A stretch of DNA of 64,000 bases from DASQHY01 sp035602605 (GTDB lineage Bacteria; Acidobacteriota; Terriglobia; Acidiferrales; UBA7541), in the NCBI GenBank assembly GCA_035602605.1, contig DATNLZ010000029.1, positions 13,678 to 77,677 of the forward strand. The letters run 5' to 3'. Position numbers and translations under genes: made by a program. Shown in pieces: positions 17,856-27,300 of the stretch. The notes below the pieces were generated by a model. That model had not been told where the DNA came from, ran no database searches, and worked only from the letters and a program-made list of their open reading frames with translations. How positions within the stretch are numbered: the first letter of the stretch is position 1; every line of letters begins with the position of its first letter.

Positions 17856-18455
17856 TTACACAAGCGAATCCTTGGGTGCAGCTTTTGAGAAATCCCAAGC
17901 CCTCATCTTTTCGGGTTTGATCTTGGCTATAATGAACTCCCCGCGCTCCTTATAAAGCAGGTTTCCAGGGTCACTCTGTGCCTGCTCCATAGCTGCCTGT
18001 ATTTTCAGGGGATCGATGCCCAATGCACCCTGCTCGGGGCCTAATTGGTATCTCTTCAAAAGCAACATCCTGGCTCGAGAGACTGGGTATGTATCCTTCC
18101 ACGGACCGGCTGAGATGGTGATCTCGCCTTCTGGTGGATGCAGTTCAGCCCGTCCCGTGATAATCACGCCCCTGGCGCGGTTGTCCCACATTCCCCAGAT
18201 AATCCGCTCGTCCGTGTCGATAACGATCGAGCACCAGGGGTTCAGTGTTAGATTCTTGGCCATCTTCCTCTTGGCCTTCATCACGATATAAAGGTACTCG
18301 CCATCCCAGTAATACCACACGGGGTTGATGTGAGGGATGCCGTCAGACCCGACGGTGGCAATTCTTGCGACCAGCCGTCCCGAAAGGAAGGTATCTATCT
18401 CCTCCTTGCTCATCGCTACTGCGGGACTCCAGGTTAAAGCAAACCCTTTGACCAC
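17856..18455 (-). CDS. Pyridoxamine-phosphate-oxidase-fold flavin protein
   Basis: 199 residues from a GTG at 18455 with GGGAGGTGA upstream. The split-barrel flavin fold is seen in FLSGRLVARIATVGSDGIPHINPVWYYWDGEYLYIVM, KAKRKMAKNLTLNP and the Trp/Arg-rich middle. Members use FMN, F420 or heme and reduce or oxidise small molecules, or are simply binders. The C-terminus (EFIIAKIKPEKMRAWDFSK) is normal for the family. Its ribosome site lies inside the decayed 3' part of the hyuA remnant just upstream, so it seems to have kept expression after hyuA broke. Confidence 0.75.
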   Translation of the reverse strand: MVKGFALTWSPAVAMSKEEIDTFLSGRLVARIATVGSDGIPHINPVWYYWDGEYLYIVMKAKRKMAKNLTLNPWCSIVIDTDERIIWGMWDNRARGVIITGRAELHPPEGEITISAGPWKDTYPVSRARMLLLKRYQLGPEQGALGIDPLKIQAAMEQAQSDPGNLLYKERGEFIIAKIKPEKMRAWDFSKAAPKDSLV

Positions 18456-18479
18456 TTATGCTCACCTCCCTGATCTGCG

Positions 18480-18714
18480 ATAAAATCCCTTCTCCCATTC
18501 GTTGCAAAAGCGCTTCGCACCGTGATGAGCGATACTTCATTGGGGTGCGATCCCCGCAACGTCGGCAACTTTTCGAATCCCCCGCGAGAATACCTACAGA
18601 GGGATCCGACGGAATGGAGAGAGTCTTGGCGAGGACCAAGCTACCCATCCTCTCATTGAAGAGAAGCGAATCCGTGAAGGTTCCGCCCAAATCAGCGGCC
18701 AATCGGTAGCCCAT
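18480..18714 (-). pseudogene. hyuA-like remnant (hydantoinase/oxoprolinase A), truncated and frameshifted
   Basis: From ATG 18714 the frame reads MGYRLAADLGGTFTDSLLFN and SIPSDPSVGILAG, the ATP-binding N-terminus of HyuA, very like the complete gene at 52.2 kb. Then the homology moves to a second frame (GIRKVADVAG) and a third (PNEVSLITVRSAFATN), so at least two frameshifts have occurred, and the remaining 600 residues are missing. Confidence 0.75.
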
Positions 18715-18754
18715 AACTGGTTCCTCTGGAGGATGCAGCGAAGATAAATCAATT

Positions 18755-18770
18755 GTTTCAAAAATGAAAC
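18755..18770. promoter_or_regulatory. Class II operator, perfect palindrome
   Basis: GTTTCAAAAATGAAAC is a perfect inverted repeat (GTTTCA-N4-TGAAAC) preceded by TCAATT on the plus strand. It lies 41 bases upstream of the hyuA remnant, so it appears to have controlled that unit. The -35 for the minus strand is weak (TTGAAA near 18790). Confidence 0.6.
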
Positions 18771-19126
18771 ACAAATCTTCGTTGTTTCAAGCAGCTCTGG
18801 GCCAGAAATGAGAGCCGTCATCAGTCGAGGACTTGGCCCTAGTCTTCGCGAACACGAACGCACGCGCCATGGTGACTGTAACTCAGTTCATTGTCGGCCA
18901 GCACTCTCTTGCCAGTGCGAGATAGACTTTCCGCACGATCTTAGGGCTGATGCGCGTCTGTCGCTCACATCACACATTGAGGGAGCGTGTCACCGCCTCG
19001 CAGAACACCGAGGAGCAAATCGAGCCTGATGCTGCTGCAGAGCACTGTGTGTATCCAAAACAGATTCCATATTGCGTCGTCTTTCGGGCGAAGCAGCTCA
19101 GTTCGGGTGGAAGGGTTGATTTTTTC
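18771..19126. other. Region without recognisable gene
   Basis: About 350 bases between the divergent control regions. Only short open frames without homology are seen. Confidence 0.5.
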
Positions 19127-19179
19127 TTGACAAAGGGCAGTGCGTGATATATCCATTTCAATTGTCTCAAAATTGAAAC
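19127..19179 (+). promoter_or_regulatory. Promoter and class II operator upstream of bicupin copy 3
   Basis: TTGACA (19127-19132), 17 bases, TATCCA (19150-19155), then TCAATT and GTCTCAAAATTGAAAC (19164-19179), one mismatch from a perfect inverted repeat, followed by AG. Confidence 0.65.
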
Positions 19180-19318
19180 AGTAGGCAAGGGCCAAGCCAT
19201 CGCATGTTGGCATTCGGCAAGGCAACTGGGGCATTACCCTATTAGGTCGCCGCATTTTCTGATAAAACGCCGGAAATGCCAAGTGGTTCCATGCCGGTTA
19301 TCGTGCGCAAACCCGAAC

Positions 19319-19395
19319 GCACTGGCCGACTCGTGGCGCAGGGCGCAAGGAGATTTCGGTTGCAGATTCGATGGCCTCACCAATCCGGTCCAGGG
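19319..19395 (+). pseudogene. HMG-CoA-lyase-like gene fragment
   Basis: This stretch is almost base-for-base the same as the codons for TGRLVAQGYKEISVADSMGL and ANPVQV in the complete HMGL-like gene at 57.4-58.4 kb (other strand), with small deletions that break the frame. The identity at DNA level implies a fairly recent copy. It lies in the leader of bicupin copy 3, directly behind a class II promoter. Confidence 0.7.
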
Positions 19396-19514
19396 GGAAG
19401 GGAGTGACGGTAAGTGATACTCGGATCGAGGAGCCGAACTATTTTTGAGTGAACAGTTTCTATATTCCTTTGTTTTTTGTAACGGAGACTGGACGATGGA
19501 CCAGAGGAGGTCCG

Positions 19515-20540
19515 ATGACAACGAGATCCCGGCGGGAGTTCCTTCAGGGAAGCGCCCTGGCAGCAGCGGCCGCGCCGGTGCTCGCGGTGTGGCAGTCCAG
19601 CGAAACAAATGTGCCAGCCGGACGAAGTGCCCAATGCGAAAGCTCGTCCTACGAGGTCCACACAACGGCAACTTCCCCCTGGGTTCCGGTTCGAATCCTG
19701 GATACTGAACGAATGCCGTGGCCTCCTCCGACCGGGGTTCTGGGTTGGAGGAACAAGGTGCTCTTCGAGGACAAAGTAACTAAAGGCCGACTGCGCATCA
19801 TTGATGTCCCGATCGGCGGGCCGGGTGGTCACATTCACTATCATCTTTTCCATGAATGGGCCTACTGGCTCACCGGCGACTTCACAAATAATGAGTACAC
19901 GCATCCGGATCAGCGCGTGGGCCCATTCATGCAATACAAAGAGGGCTACTTCCTGGATCGTCCTCCCTACAGCTTGCATGGGGGAGAGAAAGACCGCCTG
20001 GATTCCCAGGCGGGAGGCACTTGCTTGATCATGGAAGAAGGGGGCCGGAGCGTTAGCCCTTTGCCCGGCGAACCCGGATACAATGAGGAATGGAAGCAAG
20101 TGAAGCAGTGGGCGGTGCCGCGTATCATTTACACACTGGGCTCCATGCCTTGGGAGCCGGAGGGCGGTGTGTCCGGTCTGCGCGTCAAGCGCCTTGTGGA
20201 TGATCAGGTCCGCGGCTTCCGAGCCATCCTGCGTTGGCTTCCTGGAGGATGGAACAGTGGGCAGTCACCGCCCTTCGCGCGCCCTTACTATTTCAAGCAG
20301 GCCTACCAATTCAATTTTGTGTTGAATGGGGAGATCAACGTCCAAACCTACAGAGCCCCCGGCGAGAAGGCGGAAAGGATTGCGCTGGGTAAATACTTTT
20401 ACGTGGAGCGGCCGCCAATGAGCATTCTTGGCCTGTCCGACGGAGTCGTCTCGGAGCGTGGTGGATTCTGGTTGGAGGTCACCTATGCGAAGGGAACATC
20501 CATCCCCAACCTCCCCGTTGAAGCACCTCATTATGTGTGA
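19515..20540 (+). CDS. Tat-exported bicupin protein (copy 3 of 4)
   Basis: 341 residues from ATG 19515, with AGAGGAGG upstream; the longer frame from 19449 would place 22 residues before the Tat motif SRREFLQGSALAAAAA. Metal site HIHYHLFHEWAYWLTGD near residue 112 (His-Leu-Phe instead of His-Thr-Phe), NNEYTHP, YSLHGGEKDR; second half YYFKQAYQFNFVLNGEINVQ and SILGLSDGVVSERG. Followed by an XDH large-subunit remnant and the XDH medium and small subunits, the same order (bicupin then XDH) as at 36.3 kb. Confidence 0.8.
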   Translation: MTTRSRREFLQGSALAAAAAPVLAVWQSSETNVPAGRSAQCESSSYEVHTTATSPWVPVRILDTERMPWPPPTGVLGWRNKVLFEDKVTKGRLRIIDVPIGGPGGHIHYHLFHEWAYWLTGDFTNNEYTHPDQRVGPFMQYKEGYFLDRPPYSLHGGEKDRLDSQAGGTCLIMEEGGRSVSPLPGEPGYNEEWKQVKQWAVPRIIYTLGSMPWEPEGGVSGLRVKRLVDDQVRGFRAILRWLPGGWNSGQSPPFARPYYFKQAYQFNFVLNGEINVQTYRAPGEKAERIALGKYFYVERPPMSILGLSDGVVSERGGFWLEVTYAKGTSIPNLPVEAPHYV

Positions 20541-20587
20541 GCCGTGTTGACAGTGGAAAGGGTTCTTCCCGGAAGGGGCGGCAGCGA

Positions 20588-20797
20588 ATGAGTGACCGGG
20601 CGAAAACGCAGTCGGCGGAACCCTATGTTGGCTGCAGAGTCCGCAAGCTGAACGGCAACGTGTTTGTCACGTACCGGGCGCGGTTTGTCGCCACGTTGGC
20701 AAGACTGGTCCTGGTCGTCCTCCGAAGCCCCCACGCCCATACCGGGAACCAAGGGATTGAGACAAGGCGGCAGCGTGCCGGCCTCGCTGGGTCATGA
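20588..20797 (+). pseudogene. Remnant of XDH-family large subunit (N-terminus only)
   Basis: 69 codons whose beginning, EPYVGCRVRKLNGNVFVTYR, corresponds to EPYVGSRIKKLKGELFVAGR of the complete subunit at 33.9 kb, and which still contains RSPHAHTG. The protein then stops; about 730 residues are absent, including all molybdenum-binding loops. It is directly followed by the intact medium and small subunits. Confidence 0.8.
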
Positions 20798-20804
20798 GGC
20801 GCAC

Positions 20805-21698
20805 ATGACAAAGACTCTCACTTACTACGCTCCGGCCAGCCTGGAAGAGGCCCTCGACCGCCTCAGCCAGCTTGGTACCGACGCCACGGTGCTGGCCGGC
20901 GGCCAGGACGTTGTTCCGCGGATGAATCAAGGACAGCTTTCGCCCACTAACATCATCGACCTGAAGGCGCTGAAGAATCTGGTTGGGACCGAGACTGCGA
21001 ACGGCGCCATCGTAATTCGGGCCCTCAGCACTCATCGAACCATTGAGCGGTCCGAGGCGATTCAAAATTGGTGCGGCCTTCTGGCCGATGCAGCAAGCCA
21101 GATTGGCGGAGGAATCCAGGTCCGCAACCGAGGCACCATCGGCGGAGCAGTTTGCGCGGGCAGCCCCGCGTACGATTTTCTTCCCTGCCTAGTGGCACTC
21201 GACGCCGAGTTCCGACTGTTGAGTTCTGTGGGCGAGCGCCGCCTGCCGGCCTCCGAGTTTTTCCGTGATGTCGGCAAAACCGCCTTGCGGCCGGATGAAA
21301 TCCTGACGGAGATCACCGTGCCCAAGTTGAGTCCCGACACGGGGTTTTCGTATCAGAAACTAAAGTTCAGCGATGGCTGCTACTCGATCGCGAGCGCAGC
21401 CTGCACGGTGAAACTGAATTTGAACGAATCTTTTGCGGCCGCCCGGCTTGCTTTGGGCGGCGTGGCGCCGGTGCCGATTCGCTTGAGACAGGTAGAAGCA
21501 ATGGTCGGCGGCGCCCGTGTGACGGAAAAACTCCTAGGCGAAGTGGCCGCAGCCACCGAGCAGGCCGTCACCAATCCCATTACCGATGTCCAGGCGGACG
21601 GAGAGTACCGGCGTGCCATGGCCGGCGTGATGGCGAAGCGGGCGCTGACCTCAGCCTTTGAGCGGGCGCGCCACAAAGGAAAAGGGGAGAGGACATGA
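20805..21698 (+). CDS. XDH/CO-dehydrogenase-type FAD subunit (medium subunit)
   Basis: 297 residues from ATG 20805. FAD-binding motifs of the family are clear: TVLAGGQDVVPRMNQG near residue 30 (the AGGTDL-type loop), then GGGIQVRNRGTIGGAVCAGSPAYD around residue 105, and the C-terminal half with LGGVAPVPIRL. It passes electrons from the 2Fe-2S subunit to FAD and on to an acceptor. It overlaps the small subunit by four bases (ATGA). The large molybdenum subunit that should precede it is only a remnant, so it must work with a subunit encoded elsewhere (33.9 or 46.1 kb) or be idle. Confidence 0.9.
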   Translation: MTKTLTYYAPASLEEALDRLSQLGTDATVLAGGQDVVPRMNQGQLSPTNIIDLKALKNLVGTETANGAIVIRALSTHRTIERSEAIQNWCGLLADAASQIGGGIQVRNRGTIGGAVCAGSPAYDFLPCLVALDAEFRLLSSVGERRLPASEFFRDVGKTALRPDEILTEITVPKLSPDTGFSYQKLKFSDGCYSIASAACTVKLNLNESFAAARLALGGVAPVPIRLRQVEAMVGGARVTEKLLGEVAAATEQAVTNPITDVQADGEYRRAMAGVMAKRALTSAFERARHKGKGERT

Positions 21699-22219
21699 GC
21701 AGCGCAAGGACCACGCTTGCTCCGGTGTCGAAGGTGAAAATCGAGGTGAAGGTCAACGGCGAGGTCAGGCAGGCCGACGTCGATCCGCGGATCCCACTGG
21801 TCCAACTGTTGCGGGACGAGTTGGGCCTAACCGGGACACACATCGGGTGCCTGACCGGCCACTGCGGAGCCTGCACGATTTTGTTGAACGGCAGCGCCGT
21901 TAAGTCCTGCACTGTCCTGGCTGCCAGCGCCAACGGAGATGAGATTAGAACTGTGGAAGGGCTTGCCGATGGCGACCTTCATCCCGTGCAGAAGGCTTTT
22001 TGGGACTACCAGGGTTTCCAGTGCGGTTACTGCACCCCGGGGATGATTATGACCACGCTAGAACTTCTCAGGGAAAACCCCGACCCGAACGACAATGAAA
22101 TCAAGGCTGGTATCTCCGGGAACCTCTGCCGCTGTACGGGATACCAAACCATTATCCAGGCGGTCCGCGGTGCGGCAGAGGCACTTCGGCGAAACCCGCA
22201 ACCTGCTGACAAATCGTAA
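21695..22219 (+). CDS. XDH/CO-dehydrogenase-type 2Fe-2S subunit (small subunit)
   Basis: 174 residues. Both iron-sulfur clusters are complete: the ferredoxin-like one at GCLTGHCGACTILLNG with the fourth Cys in AVKSCTV, and the C-terminal helical one at CGYCTPGMIMT and GNLCRCTGY. An N-terminal tail of about 12 residues precedes the beta-grasp domain. Start overlaps the medium subunit (ATGA), so the two are coupled. Role: electron transfer from the molybdenum centre to the FAD subunit. Confidence 0.95.
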   Translation: MSSARTTLAPVSKVKIEVKVNGEVRQADVDPRIPLVQLLRDELGLTGTHIGCLTGHCGACTILLNGSAVKSCTVLAASANGDEIRTVEGLADGDLHPVQKAFWDYQGFQCGYCTPGMIMTTLELLRENPDPNDNEIKAGISGNLCRCTGYQTIIQAVRGAAEALRRNPQPADKS

Positions 22220-22235
22220 GGAAAAGGAGCCTGCC

Positions 22236-22820
22236 ATGGCGACGAAAGCGGAAGTAAAACATGCCATTCGAACCATCAAAGCAGAACTTCTGACTCGGGA
22301 AGCTTTTGCTCCTTTCGGCGATGTGCTTTCCGCAGATGGTCTCCGCCGACTTCCGATTGAGCTGTACGGCGACCGGATCGACGTCTACCGTCCGGCACTG
22401 TTTGAGTCCGACCAGCCGGTGGAGTTTCTGCTCACGCGCTCGAAACTTCGCGAGTTCCGCATCATTTTCATCGAGCGACACTTCGAACTCACGCAGAGCT
22501 TCATCCCCCTGGGCGGCCATCCCTTTATCGCTGTGGTGGCGCGCCCGAACGCCCGCGAGGAAGATGGCATCCCGGCGCACGACGAGATCCACGCGTTCTT
22601 CGTGCCGGGGGATACGGGGATCAACATTCACCGCGGGACCTGGCATGAGGTGCCGCTACCGTTGGTGGATGGCGCGCTCATGCTCGTCACCAGCCATCAG
22701 GCGCTTACGCAAGGCTTGGAATCGAAGCTCAGCGAGCAGCACGAGATTCACAAGCTCGATGTTGAAAAGCGAAACGTCACCGAACGGACGGGTTTGGTCC
22801 TGAGAGTGGAGCTTCCTTAG
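22236..22820 (+). CDS. Ureidoglycolate-lyase (AllA)-like protein
   Basis: 194 residues from ATG 22236 with AAAAGGAG upstream. The sequence resembles the ureidoglycolate lyase family: IKAELLTREAFAPFGDVL at the start, the central FIPLGGHPFIAVVA and the cupin-like FVPGDTGINIHRGTWHEVPL that carries the conserved His residues. In purine catabolism AllA splits ureidoglycolate into glyoxylate and urea. Here no allantoin genes are near; instead it follows XDH subunits, and its paralogue at 45.5 kb follows an XDH large subunit, so a related carbon-nitrogen lyase step after hydroxylation is likely. Confidence 0.75.
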   Translation: MATKAEVKHAIRTIKAELLTREAFAPFGDVLSADGLRRLPIELYGDRIDVYRPALFESDQPVEFLLTRSKLREFRIIFIERHFELTQSFIPLGGHPFIAVVARPNAREEDGIPAHDEIHAFFVPGDTGINIHRGTWHEVPLPLVDGALMLVTSHQALTQGLESKLSEQHEIHKLDVEKRNVTERTGLVLRVELP

Positions 22821-22959
22821 CGTTTTCCGGTCGAGGAATCGCATCGGCGGGAAGCCACTTTGGGCGGCGAATCGGAAGCCGATCGGCTCGAACCTCTGAG
22901 GACCTTGCAGGGCTGGGAAGAAACCCGCACCATGGAAAATCCCCGCGAAGGAAGCCTGC

Positions 22960-23967
22960 ATGCCATTGAGATTTGGCCTGGCTCTCGATTTCTGGAATGA
23001 GGCTCGACCACTCGACAAGCTCCTGGACGACTATACGTACTTGCTCGGGCGCGCGGAGAGTTATGGGTTTGATTCCGTTTGGGCTGGAGAAAACCGCCCG
23101 CGTGAGCCTGGCCCTGGGCATGTGTCGTCTCCGTTGCTAATCCTGGCGGCATTGTCCAGGAACACGCGCCTGCGGCTGGGCACCGGAGTGCTTCTGCTGC
23201 CCCTCTGGCATCCGCTGGCCCTGGCCTATGATGCCGCTGTGCTGGACAACCTTTGTTCGGGACGCCTCGTCCTGGGGGTCGGCGTGGGCCTGCCGCAATT
23301 GATGGAGCGCTATGGCCTGCCACCGGATGAGGCCGGCTCGCGCATGGACGAGACGTTGTGCGCGCTGAAGAAATTGTGGGCCGGAGAACAACGATTTGCA
23401 GGCAAGCACTTTTCGATTGAGGGAGGCGTGTATCCGGCCCCACTCCAGCCCGGCGGACCTCCTCTTTGGGTGGCAGGAAAGCTCGCTCGATCCGCGGAGC
23501 GTGCCGCTACGCTTGGTGACGGGTGGTATGCGGCCACGCCTTACCATTTCGCGCTCATCCAGAAACAATCCCGACGGTACCGCGAACACCTCGACGGTTT
23601 GGGCAGAGATCAAGCAAGAGCGACTGTGGCGGTAAACCGAATCGCGTTTGTGGCGGAAACCGATGAGGAAGCACGCAAGGAAGGCAAGGCTTACGTCAGC
23701 CGGGTTCTCGAGTTCTACAGACAGATCGGCCAATTGTGGGACACCCAAGGAAACCTGGTCGGGGCTCAGGAAGACCTCTACGAGATGGGCGATGCCCTCT
23801 ACTTTGCCGGCAGCCCGGAAACCTGCGCAGCGAGCATTCGCAAATACCGCGACGAGGCAGGCGTCAACTACTTCAACCTGCGAATTTCGATGGGAGGCAT
23901 GCCTTTGGAGTTAGCAGCCCGCACCGTCACTCTTTTTGGAGAGCGAGTGCTTCCGCAATTCCGCTGA
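22960..23967 (+). CDS. Luciferase-like (LLM) flavin-dependent oxidoreductase
   Basis: 335 residues, ATG preceded by AAGGAAG. Typical TIM-barrel landmarks: YGFDSVWAGENRPRE near residue 35, LGTGVLLLPLWHPLALAYD around 85, GRLVLGVGVGLPQLM, FSIEGGVYPAPLQPGGPPLWVAGK and AATLGDGWYAATPYHF. Members are F420- or FMN-dependent dehydrogenases or monooxygenases acting on alkanesulfonates, pyrimidines or nitrilotriacetate-type substrates. Last intact gene of the XDH-AllA-LLM unit. Confidence 0.85.
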   Translation: MPLRFGLALDFWNEARPLDKLLDDYTYLLGRAESYGFDSVWAGENRPREPGPGHVSSPLLILAALSRNTRLRLGTGVLLLPLWHPLALAYDAAVLDNLCSGRLVLGVGVGLPQLMERYGLPPDEAGSRMDETLCALKKLWAGEQRFAGKHFSIEGGVYPAPLQPGGPPLWVAGKLARSAERAATLGDGWYAATPYHFALIQKQSRRYREHLDGLGRDQARATVAVNRIAFVAETDEEARKEGKAYVSRVLEFYRQIGQLWDTQGNLVGAQEDLYEMGDALYFAGSPETCAASIRKYRDEAGVNYFNLRISMGGMPLELAARTVTLFGERVLPQFR

Positions 23968-24065
23968 GGACCTCATGGCGGATTGCGCAAACCAGCCGGC
24001 GCTTCAGAATCCTGGTAGCGACGCGTACGGCTTCGAAGCTTCTATTTCCCGCAAGGAGGTGGTCC

Positions 24066-24244
24066 GTGCGCTTGGTGAGGATTCACCACATTGACTACAT
24101 TGTTCGTGACCTGGACCGCGCTATCGAGAGGTACCGCCAGATCTTTCACGTCCCGCTCGAGGCACGATTGGAGGAAGCTAACCGACATCGAACCGGAGGA
24201 CTTTTGGAGTGATGATCCAGTTGGTGGACCCCAACGCCGGTTAG
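24066..24244 (+). pseudogene. VOC-protein remnant with internal deletion
   Basis: From a GTG with a strong AAGGAGG the frame reads LVRIHHIDYIVRDLDRAIER, the start of a VOC protein like the complete one at 58.4 kb. After about 37 codons it jumps, in another frame, to TFGVMIQLVDPNAG, the end of the same protein. About 80 residues between are missing. Confidence 0.75.
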
Positions 24245-24297
24245 AAAAGAAAACTTTGGTTCGCTGCGTCTTCGCCGTAGACGAATTGATTTTTCTC

Positions 24298-24353
24298 TTG
24301 ACGATCTGCACGATTGTGTATTACAAGCGAGCCAATTGTTTCGGATCTTGAAC
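24298..24353 (+). promoter_or_regulatory. Promoter and class II operator for the receptor at 24.4 kb
   Basis: TTGACG (24298-24303), 17 bases, TTACAA (24321-24326), then CCAATT and GTTTCGGATCTTGAAC (24338-24353) followed by AG. Starts the unit receptor - cupin pair 2 - VOC. Confidence 0.65.
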
Positions 24354-24372
24354 AGCAAGCGAAGGTGGTGCC

Positions 24373-27300
24373 ATGAAAAAGCTTCTACTTTGCTGGGTCG
24401 TTTGTCTGCTTCACGCCGGGACATGCTTCGGGCAATTAACCACCGCGACTATCGATGGCCGGGTCACTGATCCCACTGGAGGGGCGGTCCCCGGCGTGCA
24501 ACTCACCATCACCAATCAGGAGACTCACCTGACGCGGACCACCACGAGCGACAGTCTGGGCGCCTACTCGGTTCCCCTGCTTCCGCCGGGGACCTACTCG
24601 TTGACGGCCGAGAAGGAAGGCTTCCGCCGGACGGTGCTCTCTGGGATCACCTTGCAGGTGGCGCAGGTGGCGCGGCTCGACGTCTCCATGGCTCTGGGCG
24701 AGATCTCCCAAACAGTGGAAGTGTCGGCTCAGGCCCCGCTGTTACAATCGGAGAACATCGAAGTGGGCCAGGTGATTGAACGCCAGTCAGTAGAGAGCCT
24801 CCCTTTGAACGGCCGACAGTTCCTCCAGCTTGCCCAGCTCACCCCGGGCGTGGTGCAGAACGCGGGAGGTACGCCTGCGCAGAATATCGCCGGCACTCAG
24901 GGCCCACAATTGGCCATTAACGGCAACCGCCAGGACGCCAACAACTACACCATCGACGGCAGTACGGCGCTGGACTTCCTTTATAACACGCTCTCCGTCT
25001 CCCCTTCGATTGACACCATCCAGGAGTTCAAGGTCCAGTCGAGCCTTTCCTCCATCCAGTGGGGCGGTCAGGGTGGCGGTTACGTGAACATCGTCACCAG
25101 GTCTGGGGGCAGCGCGTTCCATGGCTCGGCCTGGGAATTCCTGCGCAACGATAAGCTGAACGCCCACAACTACTTCGACAACAAGTCCCTTCCCGCTCCG
25201 CCTTACAAGCAAAACCAGTTCGGAGCCACGTTCGGGGGCCCTTTGGGCCCGAGAACCTTTTTCTTCGGCAGTTACGAGGGCTTGAGAATCCGCCAGTCCC
25301 TCACTGGCCGGTTCAGCGTTCCGACGCTGGCTATGCAGTCGGGGGACTTCTCCGCCTTCGTCAATAACCCCGCGGCCCGCCAACCGGCACCGAAGGACCC
25401 GAGGACAGGCCAGCCGTTTCCCAATAATCAGATACCCCAGCAGCGCATTAACCACGCCGCCCAGGTTTTGCTCGGGCTTCTGCCGCAGCCTACCAACCCC
25501 GATCCCCTTGCATTGGCAGGCAACTTTACCGGCGTGCCGATCAAGAGCGTGACCAGTGACCAGTTCAGCGTAAGAGTGGACCGGCAAGTGGGCAAGCAGG
25601 ATAGCTTCTTCGCGCGCTTTCTCTTCCTGGACCACCGGGGGTTGGACCCCTTCCCGTTCCAGCAGTTCGTTAGTGGGGGAACCAACCTGCCGGGCTTCGG
25701 AGAGTTCGTGACCAATGCCGCGCGCAACTTGGCCTTGGGGTACGCCAAGGTATTTTCGTCCGTCACCATCTTGGACTTGCACTTCGGTTACAACCGCACC
25801 TCCGGCGGCCAGCACGAGGAGGCGCTGGCTTTGGATTACGGACAGCTCACGGGTATCCAGGGGCTCACGCGCAACGCCGATGAATTCGGTCCGCCGGTAA
25901 TCAGTATCGCGGGTTTCAATCCCTTTGGCGGCCCTAGCGGGGACACCGGCCGGTTTGACGAGACCTTCGAGTGGAGGGCAAATCTGACCCACATTCGTGG
26001 CCGGCACTCCTTCCAGTTCGGGGGTGACGCTTCCCGGCTCCATTTCAACCCCACCAGCAAGGGGCATCGCGGGATGTTTACCTACACGGGCTTCCTGACC
26101 GGGAATGCGTTTGCCGATTACTTGCTGGGAGTTCCCTTCTCAGCCACCAATGCGTTCGGGGACAACCGTGTCACTCACCTGAGGGCACTCGGGTATTCGT
26201 TCTATGGAGAGGACAAGCTGCGGCTAGGCACCCAGTTGGTGCTGGAGTTGGGAGTGCGCTACGACTACCGCTCGCCCTTTACCGAGATCAACGGGCGTCG
26301 GGCGGGGTTCTCCTTAAATCCCCTGGCCCTGGTGCTGCCAGGCTCGACCGGAAACTTCATCGGGACGCCGTGGATGGATCTGAACCAGCTCAAGGACATT
26401 CAGGCTCGCATCCCGGTTGTGGGGACAAAGGACATTGGGTATCCGACCTCCATCATTCGGCCCGACCGCAACAACTTAGCGCCTCGGGTGGGCTTTGCCT
26501 GGATGCCGTTCGCCAACCAGAAAACGGTAGTCCGTGGCGGCTACGGCATTTTCTATGACTTCGAGCCGGGATGGCTGACCCTGGTGAGCGTGGCTCAAGC
26601 GCCCTTCAACACCAGCAAGTCCACCCTTAACACCACGCTCCGGGCGCCAATGGAAACGGCCCTAACCAATGCGGCGGCGCCTACGATCGGCCTGACGGTG
26701 TTCCCCACAGACTTTCGCACTCCCTACGTACAGCAGGCCAGTTTCGGCATCCAGCACAGCCCTCTGCGTAACCTGCTAGTGGAATTGCGCTATAACTGGA
26801 CCAAGGGAACGAAACTCTTCACCTCGGATCGCTTTAATTTCCCGACCGTGCTGGGAAACCAAAACACTAAACCCATTCCGTATCTCGCGCCCACTGCGAT
26901 TTACATCACGAATGGCGGGTTTTCCACTTACAACGGCATGACGCTCAGAGCCGAGAAACGTATGTCCCACGGGTTCAGCCTGAGCGGCAACTGGGTTTGG
27001 TCGCGCTCCATCGACAACGACTCCCTGCTTGCCTCCACGACGAGCACCAACCTGGCCCAGAGCCGGAACCTCAAAATTGAAAAGGGTCTTTCCACCTTTC
27101 ACACGTCGCACCGGCTGGTTGCCTACTATCTGTACGAACTACCGTTTGGAAGTGGCCGGAGGTGGGGGAGCAGTCTCACCGGTGTTGCCCACACAATAGT
27201 AGACGGCTGGTATGTCACCGGAATCACCTCGTTCCAGACCGGCCTGCCGTTCAGCGTCAGCATCGCGCAGGACCGCTGCGGCGGCGGGATCGGGAACTGT

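Noticed and set aside
22236..22820. Allantoin utilisation (allA proper)
   Set aside because: Family resemblance is good, but no other allantoin gene is nearby and the partner is XDH; the symbol was not given.
24787..26067. A long open frame antisense to the receptor at 24.4 kb (426 codons)
   Set aside because: It lies fully opposite a well-conserved receptor, has no ribosome site and its product has no recognisable domain; a by-product of GC-rich codon use.
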